A stretch of 64,000 nucleotides of DNA from Alkalihalobacterium elongatum (GCF_019024285.1 NZ_WMKZ01000001.1:434001-498000), one strand, 5' to 3'; shown: positions 16,989 to 28,161, counted from the stretch's first letter. Notes: generated by a model from the sequence alone, not told the origin. Program-made: numbers and translations.

Positions 16989-18146
16989 ATGTTTTTTAAA
17001 ACAGAAGAACAAAAGGAACACTATGAAAAAATAGGCCAATTAGCAGATCAATTCTCAAAACGAGCTCAACAGTATGATCTTGAGGGAGCATTTCCAATTG
17101 AAAATATAAATGACTTAAAGCAGATCGGTTATACGATATTAACACTGCCAAAAGAGTTTGGTGGAAAAGAAGCTTCCTTATACGAATTCATTTTACTGCA
17201 TGAGCGTTTAGCTCAAGGGTGCGGGCCGACTGCTCTTTCGATTGGTTGGGATGTTGGAATAATTTTAGATTTGGCAACTACTAGACCATGGAAAAAAGAA
17301 AAATACGCAGCGGTGATGGCAAAGGTAAACGAAAATGCATTACTTAATCGTGCAGCAACAGAGGCACAAACTGGTTCACCTACACGAGGTGGTAAACCAC
17401 AAACGACGGCAGTAAAAAATGGGGAGCATTGGAGAATTAATGGTCGAAAAACATTTACAACAATGGCTCCAGTCCTTGATTTCTTTTTAGTTTCAGCCGC
17501 GATTGAAGGCAGTGAAGAAATCGGGGAGTTTTTAGTACCCCGTGATACCCCAGGTGTTCGTATTGAGAAGACGTGAGATAGTATTGCAATGAGGGCAACG
17601 GAAAGTCATGATTTATTTTTGGAGGATGTGAAAATTGAGGACGATCACTTATTAGAGATGGTTTCTTCTCGACCCAAATATAGAGCAAATGGCTGGCTGC
17701 TTCATATTCCTGCTTGCTATTTAGGAAATGCACAAGCTGCATGTCACTATACAATTGAATTTGCCAGTTCCTACCAACCAAACAGCCTTAATTATCCAAT
17801 TATCGAATTACCGAATATACAAAGACAAATAGGTGAAATGGAACTCAAGTTAAAACACGCCCGACACTTTCTTTTATCCGTAGCAGAAAAATAGGATGAG
17901 TTAGATGATAAAACAATCACGATTCCTGATCTTGCCGCAGTCAAACATGTCGTAACCAATTCAGCTATTGAGATGGTCGATCAAGCTATGCGAGTCGTCG
18001 GCGCTAGAAGCTTATCTGAAAAAAATCCTCTTTAACTTTACTACCAGGATGTCCGTGCTGGACTGCATAACCCACCGATGGATGACGCCACTATTCAAAT
18101 ACTTGCTCAGAGTGCAATTCAATCTTTTTCTAATAAAACAACTTAA
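16989..18146 (+). pseudogene. Acyl-CoA dehydrogenase family gene broken by three nonsense codons
   Basis: One reading frame of 386 codons gives a continuous acyl-CoA dehydrogenase-like protein with N-terminal helical domain, middle domain (LNRAATEAQTGSPTRGG, INGRKTFTTMAPVLDFFL, AMRATESHDLFLEDV) and C-terminal helices (DQAMRVVGARSL, then DVRAGLHNPPMDD). It is interrupted by TGA at 17574-17576, where a Trp codon is expected (KT-stop-DSIAMRAT), TAG at 17892-17894 and TAA at 18033-18035. No frameshift is present, so decay looks recent. GGGAGG lies 12 bases before the ATG. An intact copy would oxidise acyl-CoA or a related thioester with FAD. No partner beta-oxidation genes are nearby. Confidence 0.9.
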
Positions 18147-18158
18147 ACCTAAATAAAG

Positions 18159-18197
18159 AACCGAGGCGACATTCTTTTGTCTGCCTTGGTCCTTTTT
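18159..18197 (+). terminator. Imperfect terminator hairpin
   Basis: AACCGAGGCGAC pairs imperfectly with GTCTGCCTTGGT and is followed by CCTTTTT, just after the acyl-CoA dehydrogenase remnant. Confidence 0.55.
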
Positions 18198-18211
18198 ACA
18201 TGGCTAGCCTT

Positions 18212-18523
18212 TTACATAAACTGATACGGTCCGCACGAGCGTTCTAAAACATAGTGTTCTTCTGCTTTATTTAACATCTCACTCCAGTTATTAAAGTGAG
18301 TCGTTTGAGCAACAAATTGATCCCATTCTTCTTTATTACTATTAATTAAATTTTTTATGTTTGAAGTATCTAGGTAACTATTTTGTTGAAATTGTTCCCA
18401 AGAATAAAACGATGTATAACGTTCCATAAACTGTTCATTAAATAAGAGATGATAAGGTGCTATAGTTGCACAATACTGATCGATGAAAATTTTTTGTAAA
18501 TTTGTGACTACCGACTTTAACAT
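18212..18523 (-). CDS. Hypothetical protein (103 aa)
   Basis: A soluble, probably helical protein rich in aromatic and polar residues (FMERYTSFYSWEQF, HFNNWSEML), with no membrane segment or recognised motif. The frame opens three codons earlier, but that ATG abuts AAGGGG; the ATG at 18523 is better spaced. It is convergent with the pseudogene and stands alone. Function unknown. Confidence 0.55.
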   Translation of the reverse strand: MLKSVVTNLQKIFIDQYCATIAPYHLLFNEQFMERYTSFYSWEQFQQNSYLDTSNIKNLINSNKEEWDQFVAQTTHFNNWSEMLNKAEEHYVLERSCGPYQFM

Positions 18524-18884
18524 ACCTGACATCCCCTTTTAATACATACTATTCTTATATGATTTATTTTTCACTAATTTCTTTTCTCATAGATTGTTCC
18601 TTTTTGCATTTTGCCGTCAACCAAGCATTAGCTTTCTCTTCACGGCTGTGCGCCTAAACAGTCTTTTACTAACTAAATAATTAGAAAGACTTAATATAAT
18701 CATTTGTTTTACTTATAATTATATATTATTCAAACAATTCCTACCTGTCAACTTGTATTTGTGTTTTTAATAAATTTGGACGTTTTGACTTACTTGTAAT
18801 TCACAATTATTTCTCTTGTGTTAAAAAAACTTAATTGTATAATTAACTTTGTTCAATTTTTTTAGAAAGTGAGAATTACTTTGA
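18524..18884 (+). other. Intergenic region with possible promoter for the diguanylate cyclase
   Basis: About 360 AT-rich bases. TATAAT at 18838-18843 lies 16 bases after TTGTGT (18816-18821), a plausible sigma-A promoter for the gene at 18885. No other gene, repeat or structured RNA is evident. Confidence 0.45.
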
Positions 18885-19985
18885 ATGTATTATTTCATAC
18901 ATGAGATGTTTGCCAATGCTGCTATCCTTTCATCGTTTATATTTGTTTGTGGATATTTAACGAGAGATACCGAGCTTTCTATAAACTCTCAACTACGTAT
19001 AAAATTTGCGATTGGTTTATTTACAGGACTTTTAGGGATTATTCTAATGCAATATAGCATTCAAATCTCTGATGCTGTCATTGATTTACGTTATTTTTCA
19101 ATTATGCTTGCTGCTCATCTTGTGGGTATAGTACCAGCTATTCTTGCTTCGATAATAATTGGTTTAGCTCGGATTACAATATATGGTTTGAGTATTGGAG
19201 GAATTATTGCTTTCAGCACTACTATAGTCGTTGGCATAGGCTGCGGACTTATTGGCGAATATATCGCTAAGCAATATCGTAAGAAATGGTTAATTATGAC
19301 TTTCTATTCAACTGTGGTTGGGATTGGAACAGTATTTCTCTTGGTAAGAGATTTATTTATCCCTTTTCAATTTAGTATTATATTTATTGTAAGTGGGATT
19401 TTTCTTATGTATTGTTTACGGTACGTTAGAGAAGCTAATGAAAATTACCGTTCTATAAAGCAAAATTCTTATGAAGATGCCCTCACTGGCCTAACGAATG
19501 TACGGGGGTTTAATAGGTCTCTTGATGATTTAATAAAGAATTGTCGAAATAACGAAGAAACACAGCTTTCCTTTCTATTGATAGATATTGACCATTTTAA
19601 ACAGATAAATGATACTTATGGTCATACTAATGGCGACCTCGTTTTAAAAAGATTAGGACAAGTTCTCCAGTCAGAATCGCGTTCGTCAGACATCATTTCA
19701 AGAAATGGTGGAGAGGAATTTTCGGTTCTACTACCAGATTGTAATAAAGAAAACGCTCTACAAATTGCCAAAAGGATCCGCGAATCAGTAGAGGGAATTT
19801 TATTTAATATAAACGATACACAACTCAATGTTACTGTTTCAATTGGGGTTTCAAACTTCACAAACCAAAATATGAAACCTGAACAGCTCGTTCAAGCGGC
19901 CGATGAATGCCTATACTTTGCTAAACGATCAGGACGAAATCTAGTTGGATTTAGAAAAAACGGTAAGTTTATGGCTGAAAAGTAA
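18885..19985 (+). CDS. Membrane diguanylate cyclase (5TM-GGDEF)
   Basis: A 366-residue protein with an N-terminal region of about five or six membrane helices (residues 1-175) of the 5TMR-LYT sensor type, then a GGDEF domain that joins two GTP into cyclic di-GMP. The active loop is NGGEEFSVLLPD (near residue 275). The inhibitory I-site RSSD lies five residues before it, so product feedback is expected. LLIDIDHFKQINDTYGH carries the metal-binding Asp. No EAL domain. It stands alone between its own promoter and terminator. The input signal is unknown; 5TMR sensors are linked to cell-wall or small-ligand sensing. Confidence 0.93.
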   Translation: MYYFIHEMFANAAILSSFIFVCGYLTRDTELSINSQLRIKFAIGLFTGLLGIILMQYSIQISDAVIDLRYFSIMLAAHLVGIVPAILASIIIGLARITIYGLSIGGIIAFSTTIVVGIGCGLIGEYIAKQYRKKWLIMTFYSTVVGIGTVFLLVRDLFIPFQFSIIFIVSGIFLMYCLRYVREANENYRSIKQNSYEDALTGLTNVRGFNRSLDDLIKNCRNNEETQLSFLLIDIDHFKQINDTYGHTNGDLVLKRLGQVLQSESRSSDIISRNGGEEFSVLLPDCNKENALQIAKRIRESVEGILFNINDTQLNVTVSIGVSNFTNQNMKPEQLVQAADECLYFAKRSGRNLVGFRKNGKFMAEK

Positions 19986-20014
19986 CTAGGCAGAAGTTTT
20001 GAGAGATATTGACG

Positions 20015-20046
20015 AAAGCCTGATTTCCTTGAATCAGGCTTTTTTA
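20015..20046 (+). terminator. Intrinsic terminator after diguanylate cyclase
   Basis: AGCCTGATTT-ccttg-AATCAGGCT followed by TTTTTT. Confidence 0.9.
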
Positions 20047-20062
20047 TTTTGGCTCTTTTATT

Positions 20063-20185
20063 AAGGCTGTTTTCGTAAACTATGTTGCTATTGGACCGTT
20101 GTTTGAACGCTAAAGCGTGAAGAACCAAGTTTTCGCTTGTTAACGGTCCAATAGCTTAGAGCAACAATCTTTGAGAAAGAGCCTT
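20063..20185. mobile_element. MITE-like non-autonomous element (about 123 bp)
   Basis: Terminal inverted repeats AAGGCTGTTTTCGTAA and, read inward from the right, AAGGCTCTTTCTCAA enclose a second, perfect 14-base inverted repeat, GCTATTGGACCGTT (20087-20100) against 20142-20155. No coding potential. Truncated copies of the left end occur at 58501 and 63757. These features suit a miniature inverted-repeat element moved by a transposase elsewhere. Confidence 0.65.
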
Positions 20186-20263
20186 TCTTAAAGTACTGAA
20201 ACCAGCCTTTATTTTATAAAATTGTTTCGGGAATTAACTTTAGTTTTTTCTCAAATGAATTAA

Positions 20264-21907
<1,644 letters not shown>

Positions 21908-21914
21908 TAACAGA

Positions 21915-21950
21915 AACACCGCTCAAATTACTTGAGCGGTGTTATTTTTG
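21915..21950 (+). terminator. Intrinsic terminator after ykpA
   Basis: AACACCGCTCAA-attac-TTGAGCGGTGTT followed by ATTTTTG. Confidence 0.9.
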
Positions 21951-21969
21951 CTTAACATCTAATATGGAA

Positions 21970-22863
21970 TTATGGGTTACACCAGTTACAACGAGAAGGG
22001 TCTGCATACTCTTTACCATTCGGATACAGAACTTCATCTTTGTGGTGACATTTTTTACATTCAAGAACATGAGAGAGTATCAAATCAGTTGGATTACCAC
22101 AGTATTGGCATGTTAAACCTTTCTTATATTCAACCACCTCATAGCCAGGTGTTGAACACTCTGGACATATTGACTGTATTTTCTTAACGAGGTCTAATGT
22201 TGCTAGTTCAATATTTTTCATTCGGGTTGGATTATACATCGCTCTCATATCCGTTTCAATACAGATTGCGCTTCGTGAGTCCAACAATTTAGTAACTGCA
22301 TGGTTAAGGTGTTCTAAGCACGTTATCCCTTTTTCAATCTCCTCTCTTTGTATCGTATCTGTGGTTGCTTTGATGATAAAGCCGTGCTCTGGAAATCCGT
22401 GAGCTACCGCAAACTCGTAGGCTTCATCAAAGCTTCCAACCATTTTTTTTGCATAATTAGTATTGCTATTTGCTGCAAAGCCTGTAATTTCAAGGTCTTG
22501 CTCTTTATCAACAAATAAAATGAGCTCTCTGTTAAAAGGAATAAACGGAACCATGGGGTGTGAACCAAAGGAACCTTCACTCGCAATTCCGATTATCTGA
22601 TCACTAATTAACATAGCGTTTTCTATTTTCTTTCTTGCTGCTTGAAGCTGATCTCCTGCCCTCTCGATTTCATTCGTAAAAGTTCCAAAAGCATCGGTAT
22701 CAAATTGTTCTGGAACTACTAATCCCATTCCTAATTCTCGCTTTAATATTGGGGCAATGACTTGCTCTTTCTTATGCATTGTTGCCAATACTGCTATTCG
22801 ATTTTTATATAAATTACCATTTCTACATTTGTCCATATACCTGTTATTCTTCGCTTTCATCAT
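21970..22863 (-). CDS. DUF6671-type protein with C-terminal zinc ribbons
   Basis: A 297-residue cytoplasmic protein. The N-terminal part begins, after a basic lead, with RIAVLATMHKKEQVIAPIL and contains FDTDAFGTFTNEIER and SEGSFGSHP, the pattern I recall for DUF6671. The C-terminus carries cysteine pairs CPEC, CQYC, CKKC and CNWC, enough for two zinc ribbons. It starts 25 bases after the UV endonuclease gene and is probably cotranscribed with it. No strong ribosome site supports this start; an ATG at 22836 is an alternative. Function unknown; the pairing suggests a repair or nucleic-acid role, which is inference. Confidence 0.75.
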   Translation of the reverse strand: MMKAKNNRYMDKCRNGNLYKNRIAVLATMHKKEQVIAPILKRELGMGLVVPEQFDTDAFGTFTNEIERAGDQLQAARKKIENAMLISDQIIGIASEGSFGSHPMVPFIPFNRELILFVDKEQDLEITGFAANSNTNYAKKMVGSFDEAYEFAVAHGFPEHGFIIKATTDTIQREEIEKGITCLEHLNHAVTKLLDSRSAICIETDMRAMYNPTRMKNIELATLDLVKKIQSICPECSTPGYEVVEYKKGLTCQYCGNPTDLILSHVLECKKCHHKDEVLYPNGKEYADPSRCNWCNP

Positions 22864-22888
22864 TTATTAAAACAATCTCACCAAAGCG

Positions 22889-23749
22889 CTACCGCAGCTG
22901 CAGTATTGCTTTCTCTTTCATTTTCGCTTCAATCATAATATCTACATCATAACCATTTAAAACAGATAAAAAATAATCCATATCGTGACTATGAATGAAA
23001 TCATGATGTGCTGTATCTGTACTGCACGTCTTTCCAGAGCTTATGTGCATTTTCGGTTTACCTACCCCATCCCACGTTTTAACAACTGTTTCAATAATAG
23101 TATTAATATCAGTTTCGACGGGATTACAAAAGTGATGATGTATATCAAAACAAATCGGTACTCCCGTTTCTTTGTATATATGTAGCACATCATTAACGTT
23201 ATAAACTTTATCATCATTTTCAAGACGGAGCTTTCCTTTAATACTAGGTGTTAATTCATTATAAACATTTATAAACCGCTGTTTACTATCCTCTTTGTTT
23301 CCATAAGCCCCGCCTGTATGAATAATGATATCTGTACCTTCTACGAGCTCCATTAGCTTATCATGATAAGCTAAGTCTCTTAAGGCGTTATCTACTACTT
23401 TTTTATTAGGTGAATTGATGACCGTATATTGACCTGGATGTATACTTAAACGCATTTTATACTTGTTCTTTACTTTTACAATTTGACTACTAAGGTCTAG
23501 AATGTCTTCATCTTCCCACCAATTCCAATCTAGGACTTCGTGACTGCCAAATGGAATAATATCGCTACTCAATCGAAAAAAAAGAATACCATTTTCTGCA
23601 TTCCAATTTACGATTTTTAAAACTTCCTTGAAATTGAGTAATGCTAGCTCCTTTATCTTTGTCATTCCTTCTTTTTCCACAGTAGCTAACCGACATGTCC
23701 TCATCTTTGACTTCAAACTAATATTTTGGCAAGCATACCCTAGTCTCAA
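22889..23749 (-). CDS. uvsE: UV damage endonuclease UvsE (UvdE)
   Basis: A 286-residue TIM-barrel endonuclease that nicks 5' of UV photoproducts and begins an alternative excision repair pathway. Family landmarks: RLGYACQN at the start, RLSSDIIPFGSH, HPGQYTVINSP, IIHTGGAYG, RLENDD, CFDIHHH, KMHISSG, HDFI and a final IEAKMKEKAILQL. The His, Asp and Glu residues in these motifs bind the metal cluster. The start is TTG at 23749 with a weak ribosome site. It lies 19 bases past the phosphoesterase gene's stop and leads into the DUF6671 gene. Confidence 0.96.
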   Translation of the reverse strand: MRLGYACQNISLKSKMRTCRLATVEKEGMTKIKELALLNFKEVLKIVNWNAENGILFFRLSSDIIPFGSHEVLDWNWWEDEDILDLSSQIVKVKNKYKMRLSIHPGQYTVINSPNKKVVDNALRDLAYHDKLMELVEGTDIIIHTGGAYGNKEDSKQRFINVYNELTPSIKGKLRLENDDKVYNVNDVLHIYKETGVPICFDIHHHFCNPVETDINTIIETVVKTWDGVGKPKMHISSGKTCSTDTAHHDFIHSHDMDYFLSVLNGYDVDIMIEAKMKEKAILQLR

Positions 23750-23768
23750 AACGGATCAACTCTTTTCT

Positions 23769-24509
23769 TTAATCTTTCAAACCTCGATACTTCGCAGTTT
23801 TTAATTCTTTAATATACTCTTCAAGTTCTGGCATCTTCGCTACTTTTGCTTGTTCAATAGCTAAGTCAATATCATATGGAACTCGTACAAATTGAATCGA
23901 GAAACTACTTATACGCTTGGACTGATAGTCACCTTCTAAAATTGCATATGAAGCTTGAGTAATTTCTAATGGATTTCCGACACTTCCACAATTAAATAAA
24001 GTTTTCCCTTGGAAGTTTTGTAAATATGCATTATGGACATCTCCATAACCGACTACATCTGGCTCTTTTGCTCCCACAAGGTTTTCTGTTTTGTCGGAAT
24101 TATGAAACATTGTCATTCTTTTTTCAAGCGTGTCCCACGGCTGAATTCGCTCATGAACACTTCTAGGCGAAGCATGGAATAGTCTTATTAACCTGCCACT
24201 CATATAAAAGTCAAGTGAAAACGGAAGTTGTTCTAAGAACGTTACTTGGTCATCACGCAGTTGAGCTTGATGCCAGCGAAGTGTATCAAACTCTGGTTCT
24301 CTTGTAATAATTTCATCCCAGTTTCCCATAATCGTTAACTCACATTTTTCTTTAACTTTATCAATTACGAAACTTGAGTGCGGCCCTTTTCCGACAAGAT
24401 CACCAAGACAAATGATGTGAGATATTTGTCGGTTTTCAATATCTGCTAATACAGCATCTAATGCGGGGGTATTACCATGGATATCTGAAATAACTGCGAT
24501 TTTTTCCAT
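23769..24509 (-). CDS. Calcineurin-like metallophosphoesterase
   Basis: A 246-residue metallophosphoesterase of the YfcE/MJ0936-like class. Metal-binding motifs appear in order: DIHGN (near residue 9), GDLVGKGP, GNWDE, FHASPRS and YGDVHNAY, followed by LFNCGSVGNP. Trp and Asp replace the usual His in the GNHD and GHxH motifs; I believe this variant is normal in its Bacillus subgroup. The frame opens at 24539, overlapping the protease gene, but the ATG at 24509 is best spaced from GGGAGAGAGG. Substrate unknown, perhaps a phosphodiester. Confidence 0.85.
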   Translation of the reverse strand: MEKIAVISDIHGNTPALDAVLADIENRQISHIICLGDLVGKGPHSSFVIDKVKEKCELTIMGNWDEIITREPEFDTLRWHQAQLRDDQVTFLEQLPFSLDFYMSGRLIRLFHASPRSVHERIQPWDTLEKRMTMFHNSDKTENLVGAKEPDVVGYGDVHNAYLQNFQGKTLFNCGSVGNPLEITQASYAILEGDYQSKRISSFSIQFVRVPYDIDLAIEQAKVAKMPELEEYIKELKTAKYRGLKD

Positions 24510-24538
24510 CATGTCCCTCTCTCCCATTTGTAATAGCA

Positions 24539-25336
24539 TTAATGATTAAGATTCTCCATTACATTATTAACATATTGTATTGGTATTGCTAAACCAACGG
24601 GCTCTTTTTCATCTATTAACCGTGGAATAGTTCGGGCATAAACAACGCCAATTACTTTACCCTCTTTATTAATTACGGGGCTACCGCTATTTCCGCTATA
24701 AATAGGTGCCGATATTTTTAACACTTGTAATCGATCTTCATTTTCCACAATTTCTCCATCTGTTACAATTTGTGAGTGCATCAATGGGTTACCAATTACA
24801 TAAATTTCATCCCCTATTGAACCACTTTTGTCATTTAGCGATAGATAAGGAATATCTTTAGCAGGAACAGATACAAAAGCCAGATCTAAATCTTCATTTG
24901 AGTCAATGACTGTTCCCTCATACAAATCACCATTAGGAAAGCTAATTACAAGTTGTCCTTTTCCATCGACAACATGATGATTAGTGATAATTATCCCATC
25001 GGATGACACTGCAAACCCTGTTCCCCTTGAATGACTACTTTGAATTGTCACTACTGCCTCTTTATATAATTGAATATCTTCTTGTTTTGATAATTCATTT
25101 GAAGTTTTCAAAAATTGTAACGCATCTAAGTTAAACATATTTAACCAAACACCTAATACATTGAGTACCAGTAAAAAAGAAATCCCGATAGCAACTGATT
25201 TTATAATAACGGCTTTACGCCTTTTTTGTTTTTCGACAGCCTCTAGGTCCTCTACTGATTCTTCAAATAAAAAGTCTTCTGGAGATGGTTCTTCGTATTT
25301 ATGTTCTTCTATATTGTCATTTTCTCTATCGCTCAT
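24539..25336 (-). CDS. Membrane-anchored trypsin-like serine protease (HtrA-like, no PDZ)
   Basis: A 265-residue protein: acidic cytoplasmic N-terminus (about 40 residues), one membrane span near residues 44-65 (VAIGISFLLVLNVLGVWL), then an S1C protease domain outside the cell. The catalytic triad is visible as TNHHVV (His), NEDLDLAFV (Asp) and YSGNSGSPV (Ser). It ends after the protease domain and lacks the PDZ domain of HtrA/DegP. The ATG at 25336 has GGTGGAGG at five bases. It sits at the head of an apparent run with the phosphoesterase, UvsE and DUF6671 genes. Likely role: extracytoplasmic protein quality control. Confidence 0.9.
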   Translation of the reverse strand: MSDRENDNIEEHKYEEPSPEDFLFEESVEDLEAVEKQKRRKAVIIKSVAIGISFLLVLNVLGVWLNMFNLDALQFLKTSNELSKQEDIQLYKEAVVTIQSSHSRGTGFAVSSDGIIITNHHVVDGKGQLVISFPNGDLYEGTVIDSNEDLDLAFVSVPAKDIPYLSLNDKSGSIGDEIYVIGNPLMHSQIVTDGEIVENEDRLQVLKISAPIYSGNSGSPVINKEGKVIGVVYARTIPRLIDEKEPVGLAIPIQYVNNVMENLNH

Positions 25337-25534
25337 ACGATCCTCCACCCTCTTATAATCTTATTCTAATGATATCATTTTTATTAGAAAAACACGATTT
25401 AACGCTTCTAATGCTAACCTTGATTTGAACCCATAACTATTACCTACAAATTAGAATGTTGTTATAAAAAATTTAGTCTCAAGTCAGTACACACATCTGA
25501 AATCAAAACATAGCTACCTATTGCCCCATACCAT

Positions 25535-25561
25535 AAAAAAGACAGGGGTGTATCCCCTGTC
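25535..25561 (-). terminator. Intrinsic terminator of the U32 gene
   Basis: On the minus strand GACAGGGG-ATACA-CCCCTGTC is followed by TTTTTT, 29 bases past the stop at 25590. Confidence 0.9.
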
Positions 25562-25589
25562 TACTGCTAGTTCAAATAACTATAATTAC

Positions 25590-28076
25590 TTATTTTTTCA
25601 CCAATTGCCCTCTAGTGACTCCAAGTTGGTTAGTCGCGCGCAATTCACGCCATACACTGCTTCCAGTACGTTTATCATCTAAGGCTTCGCGATATAACGA
25701 AAGGACTTCTTTTACCTTTTCACCTGTTTCCTCTAAGAACTCGACTCGATAATGCTGAATTCCTAACTGTAAAAACTGTGGTAAATATTCTGCACCAGAT
25801 TGCTCAATTGCATTATAAACCGTATTTCGGCACCCGATATCAACACGAACTGGATGAGAGAAGCCAACGCGATCTTGTAATGAGATACGATGTTCTTCAC
25901 AAGGACGTCCACAGTTCGTAAAATCTGTTCCTTCACTTAAGAAAGTACAATATACACAATGTTCAGTATGGAACATCGGTAAGTGCTGATGAATAACCAG
26001 CTCCATTTGGTCTGTTGGTGCTACTTCAAGCATATCGACCATCTGCTGAACATTCAAATCATAAGATGGTGTTACACGGTCTAAACCACGACTTAGAAAC
26101 AATTCTGCAGCTTTATGGTTTGCAATATTTAAAGAGAAATCACCGAATAACGGTATACCTAGGTTAAGTAAAGTATAATATTGCACGGCACCTAGGCTAC
26201 GAACAAGAATTGCATCTGGCTTTGCTTTTAGGATTCCGTTTAAAATACCATTTTCTCCAGGCATATGAATACGAGGCGTTGCTAGCGCAATTGGCTTATT
26301 ATATTTCCTCGCTACTTCAACTGCAGCTGGATAATCCGTCGTAAACTCAAAGTCAGCATAAACAAAATGTACATCTGTATGACAGGCTGCTTCGACTTGT
26401 TCCATTGTACGACAAAGGGCAATTAACTCACTCTTCGCAGCTGCTTTGACAACTACGCTTTCTGTTGAGACGGATGTTGATGCATCATTTACTTTATATT
26501 GGCGCGGCCTTTTTCGAAGTTCCAGTAACTGTTCAGCTGCGACACGTCTCATGCGGTTAAGCTCTTTTACAGGAACAATTAAATCTCCTTCTAAGTGAAG
26601 ATCTAGACGACTCAATTCAAACATTGTCCCGCCCAAACGCCCCCATTGGTCCACTAAATATTCTTTAGTTAACGGACGTTTCATCGCCCTTTCTAGTCCC
26701 ATTTCAGAACGGACAATGACAGAGTTTCCAGTCGTTACATCCGTCCACTTGGTTACAAGAGTTTGTCCTATTTCACCGCTTGCTTCGATACTAACAGGAA
26801 ATAGTTTATACGTAATTTCACCTTCAAACGTTTTGCGCAAGCGATTTTCTAGCTCTTGGTCACTCGTTTTCCAAATCTTGTCCCCGACTTTAACTTTAGT
26901 TAAGTTCACATCATGACGCCCTGGAACAATTTCGATTAAACCAGAAGGTATTTCACCTGGTACTTTTTCTCCACGTTTCCGAAGGTCATAAACACGGCCA
27001 CCTTCTTCTTTTTCTTCTGGACGTCCTGCATCAAATACGATACCATCGCCCCGTTTTAACGGCGCTTCAATATCACAAAGAACAGCATCTTTTAATACTT
27101 TTTTAACTGTACCTAGATAAACACCACGTTTTTTCGGGAACGTACCATCGAGGAGTTTTTTATGATTTGTACCTTCTAAAAATCCGTGTGTAAACCCACG
27201 GCTAAAGCTTTGCTCTAATTCACGTATATCCTCAACCGAAGGACGGTAATATGCACCTGCCATATATTCATCAATCGCTTTACGATACTTACTAACAACG
27301 TTTGCTACATATTCAGGTGATTTAAGTCGCCCTTCAATCTTGAAAGAAGATACACCTGCCTCAATTAACTCTGGTACTAGGTCAATGGCTGCAAGGTCTT
27401 TAGGAGATAGCACATATGCAATGTTCCCCATTTCCTTTTTCTCTCCATCAACGATTAAATCATACGGCAGACGACAGGCTTGCGCACATTCACCTCGGTT
27501 TGCAGAACGGCCACCCCACATTTCAGAAGTTAAACATTGCCCTGAATAGGATACACAAAGTGCACCATGAACAAATACTTCTAATGGGGTTTCCGTTTTA
27601 TTCGAGATCGATTTAATCTGCTTTAGGTTGTTTTCACGTCCTAGTACAACAACTTCAATATCGTAAGGGGCTAAAAACTCGACAGCTTCAGCTGATGTAA
27701 CAGTCATTTGTGTTGAACCGTGAATCGGAAAATCTGGAGACATTTCACGAATTATATGCATAAGTCCCATATCTTGAACAATTAATGCATCAACTCCAGC
27801 TTCCATACAGGCAGTTACTAACTGTCTTGCATCTTCTAATTCATTTTCAAATACTAAAATGTTAAAAGTTACATACCCACGTACATTATATTTGTGTAAG
27901 TACGCCATAATATGAGGGAGTTCTTCCATTTGAAAATTATCTGCTCGAACTCTGGCGTTATATTTACCAATACCAAAAAAAACTGCATCTGCCCCATTAG
28001 CAACAGCTGCACGTAAACAATCCCAATTTCCAACAGGTGCTAATAGTTCTACGCTCTTATTTAAAAAAGGATTCAA
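25590..28076 (-). CDS. Large U32-family protein (RlhA-like RNA hydroxylation factor)
   Basis: An 828-residue member of peptidase family U32. The N-terminal barrel opens with VELLAPVGNWDCLRAAV, and the family signature is EVFVHGALCVSYSGQC (near residue 170), followed by CAQACRLPYD. Further cysteines lie in HTEHCVYCTFLS and NCGRPCEEH in the C-terminal half; together they probably hold an iron-sulfur cluster. Long U32 proteins resemble E. coli RlhA, needed for hydroxylation of 23S rRNA C2501, rather than the short TrhP tRNA factors. RNA modification is therefore more likely than proteolysis. The start is TTG at 28076 after AAAGGATG. Monocistronic, with its own terminator. Confidence 0.88.
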   Translation of the reverse strand: MNPFLNKSVELLAPVGNWDCLRAAVANGADAVFFGIGKYNARVRADNFQMEELPHIMAYLHKYNVRGYVTFNILVFENELEDARQLVTACMEAGVDALIVQDMGLMHIIREMSPDFPIHGSTQMTVTSAEAVEFLAPYDIEVVVLGRENNLKQIKSISNKTETPLEVFVHGALCVSYSGQCLTSEMWGGRSANRGECAQACRLPYDLIVDGEKKEMGNIAYVLSPKDLAAIDLVPELIEAGVSSFKIEGRLKSPEYVANVVSKYRKAIDEYMAGAYYRPSVEDIRELEQSFSRGFTHGFLEGTNHKKLLDGTFPKKRGVYLGTVKKVLKDAVLCDIEAPLKRGDGIVFDAGRPEEKEEGGRVYDLRKRGEKVPGEIPSGLIEIVPGRHDVNLTKVKVGDKIWKTSDQELENRLRKTFEGEITYKLFPVSIEASGEIGQTLVTKWTDVTTGNSVIVRSEMGLERAMKRPLTKEYLVDQWGRLGGTMFELSRLDLHLEGDLIVPVKELNRMRRVAAEQLLELRKRPRQYKVNDASTSVSTESVVVKAAAKSELIALCRTMEQVEAACHTDVHFVYADFEFTTDYPAAVEVARKYNKPIALATPRIHMPGENGILNGILKAKPDAILVRSLGAVQYYTLLNLGIPLFGDFSLNIANHKAAELFLSRGLDRVTPSYDLNVQQMVDMLEVAPTDQMELVIHQHLPMFHTEHCVYCTFLSEGTDFTNCGRPCEEHRISLQDRVGFSHPVRVDIGCRNTVYNAIEQSGAEYLPQFLQLGIQHYRVEFLEETGEKVKEVLSLYREALDDKRTGSSVWRELRATNQLGVTRGQLVKK

Positions 28077-28161
28077 GAGTGAATCATCCTTTCATTTTCA
28101 GAAAAATTTTTTAACAAGCCTTTTCTATTTTAAACGATAATTCACGTCTCTGTAAGCTTTT

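Noticed and set aside
16834-17034. Short frames on both strands before the dehydrogenase pseudogene
   Set aside because: They overlap each other and the dehydrogenase start, with no ribosome site; AT-rich chance frames.
17455-17781. 108-codon frame opposite the acyl-CoA dehydrogenase remnant
   Set aside because: It is a shadow of the dehydrogenase coding frame, without a ribosome site or motif.
23769-24509. GNWD and GDVH in the phosphoesterase as active-site loss
   Set aside because: These substitutions appear, from memory, to be regular in this Bacillus subgroup, and the other metal ligands are present.
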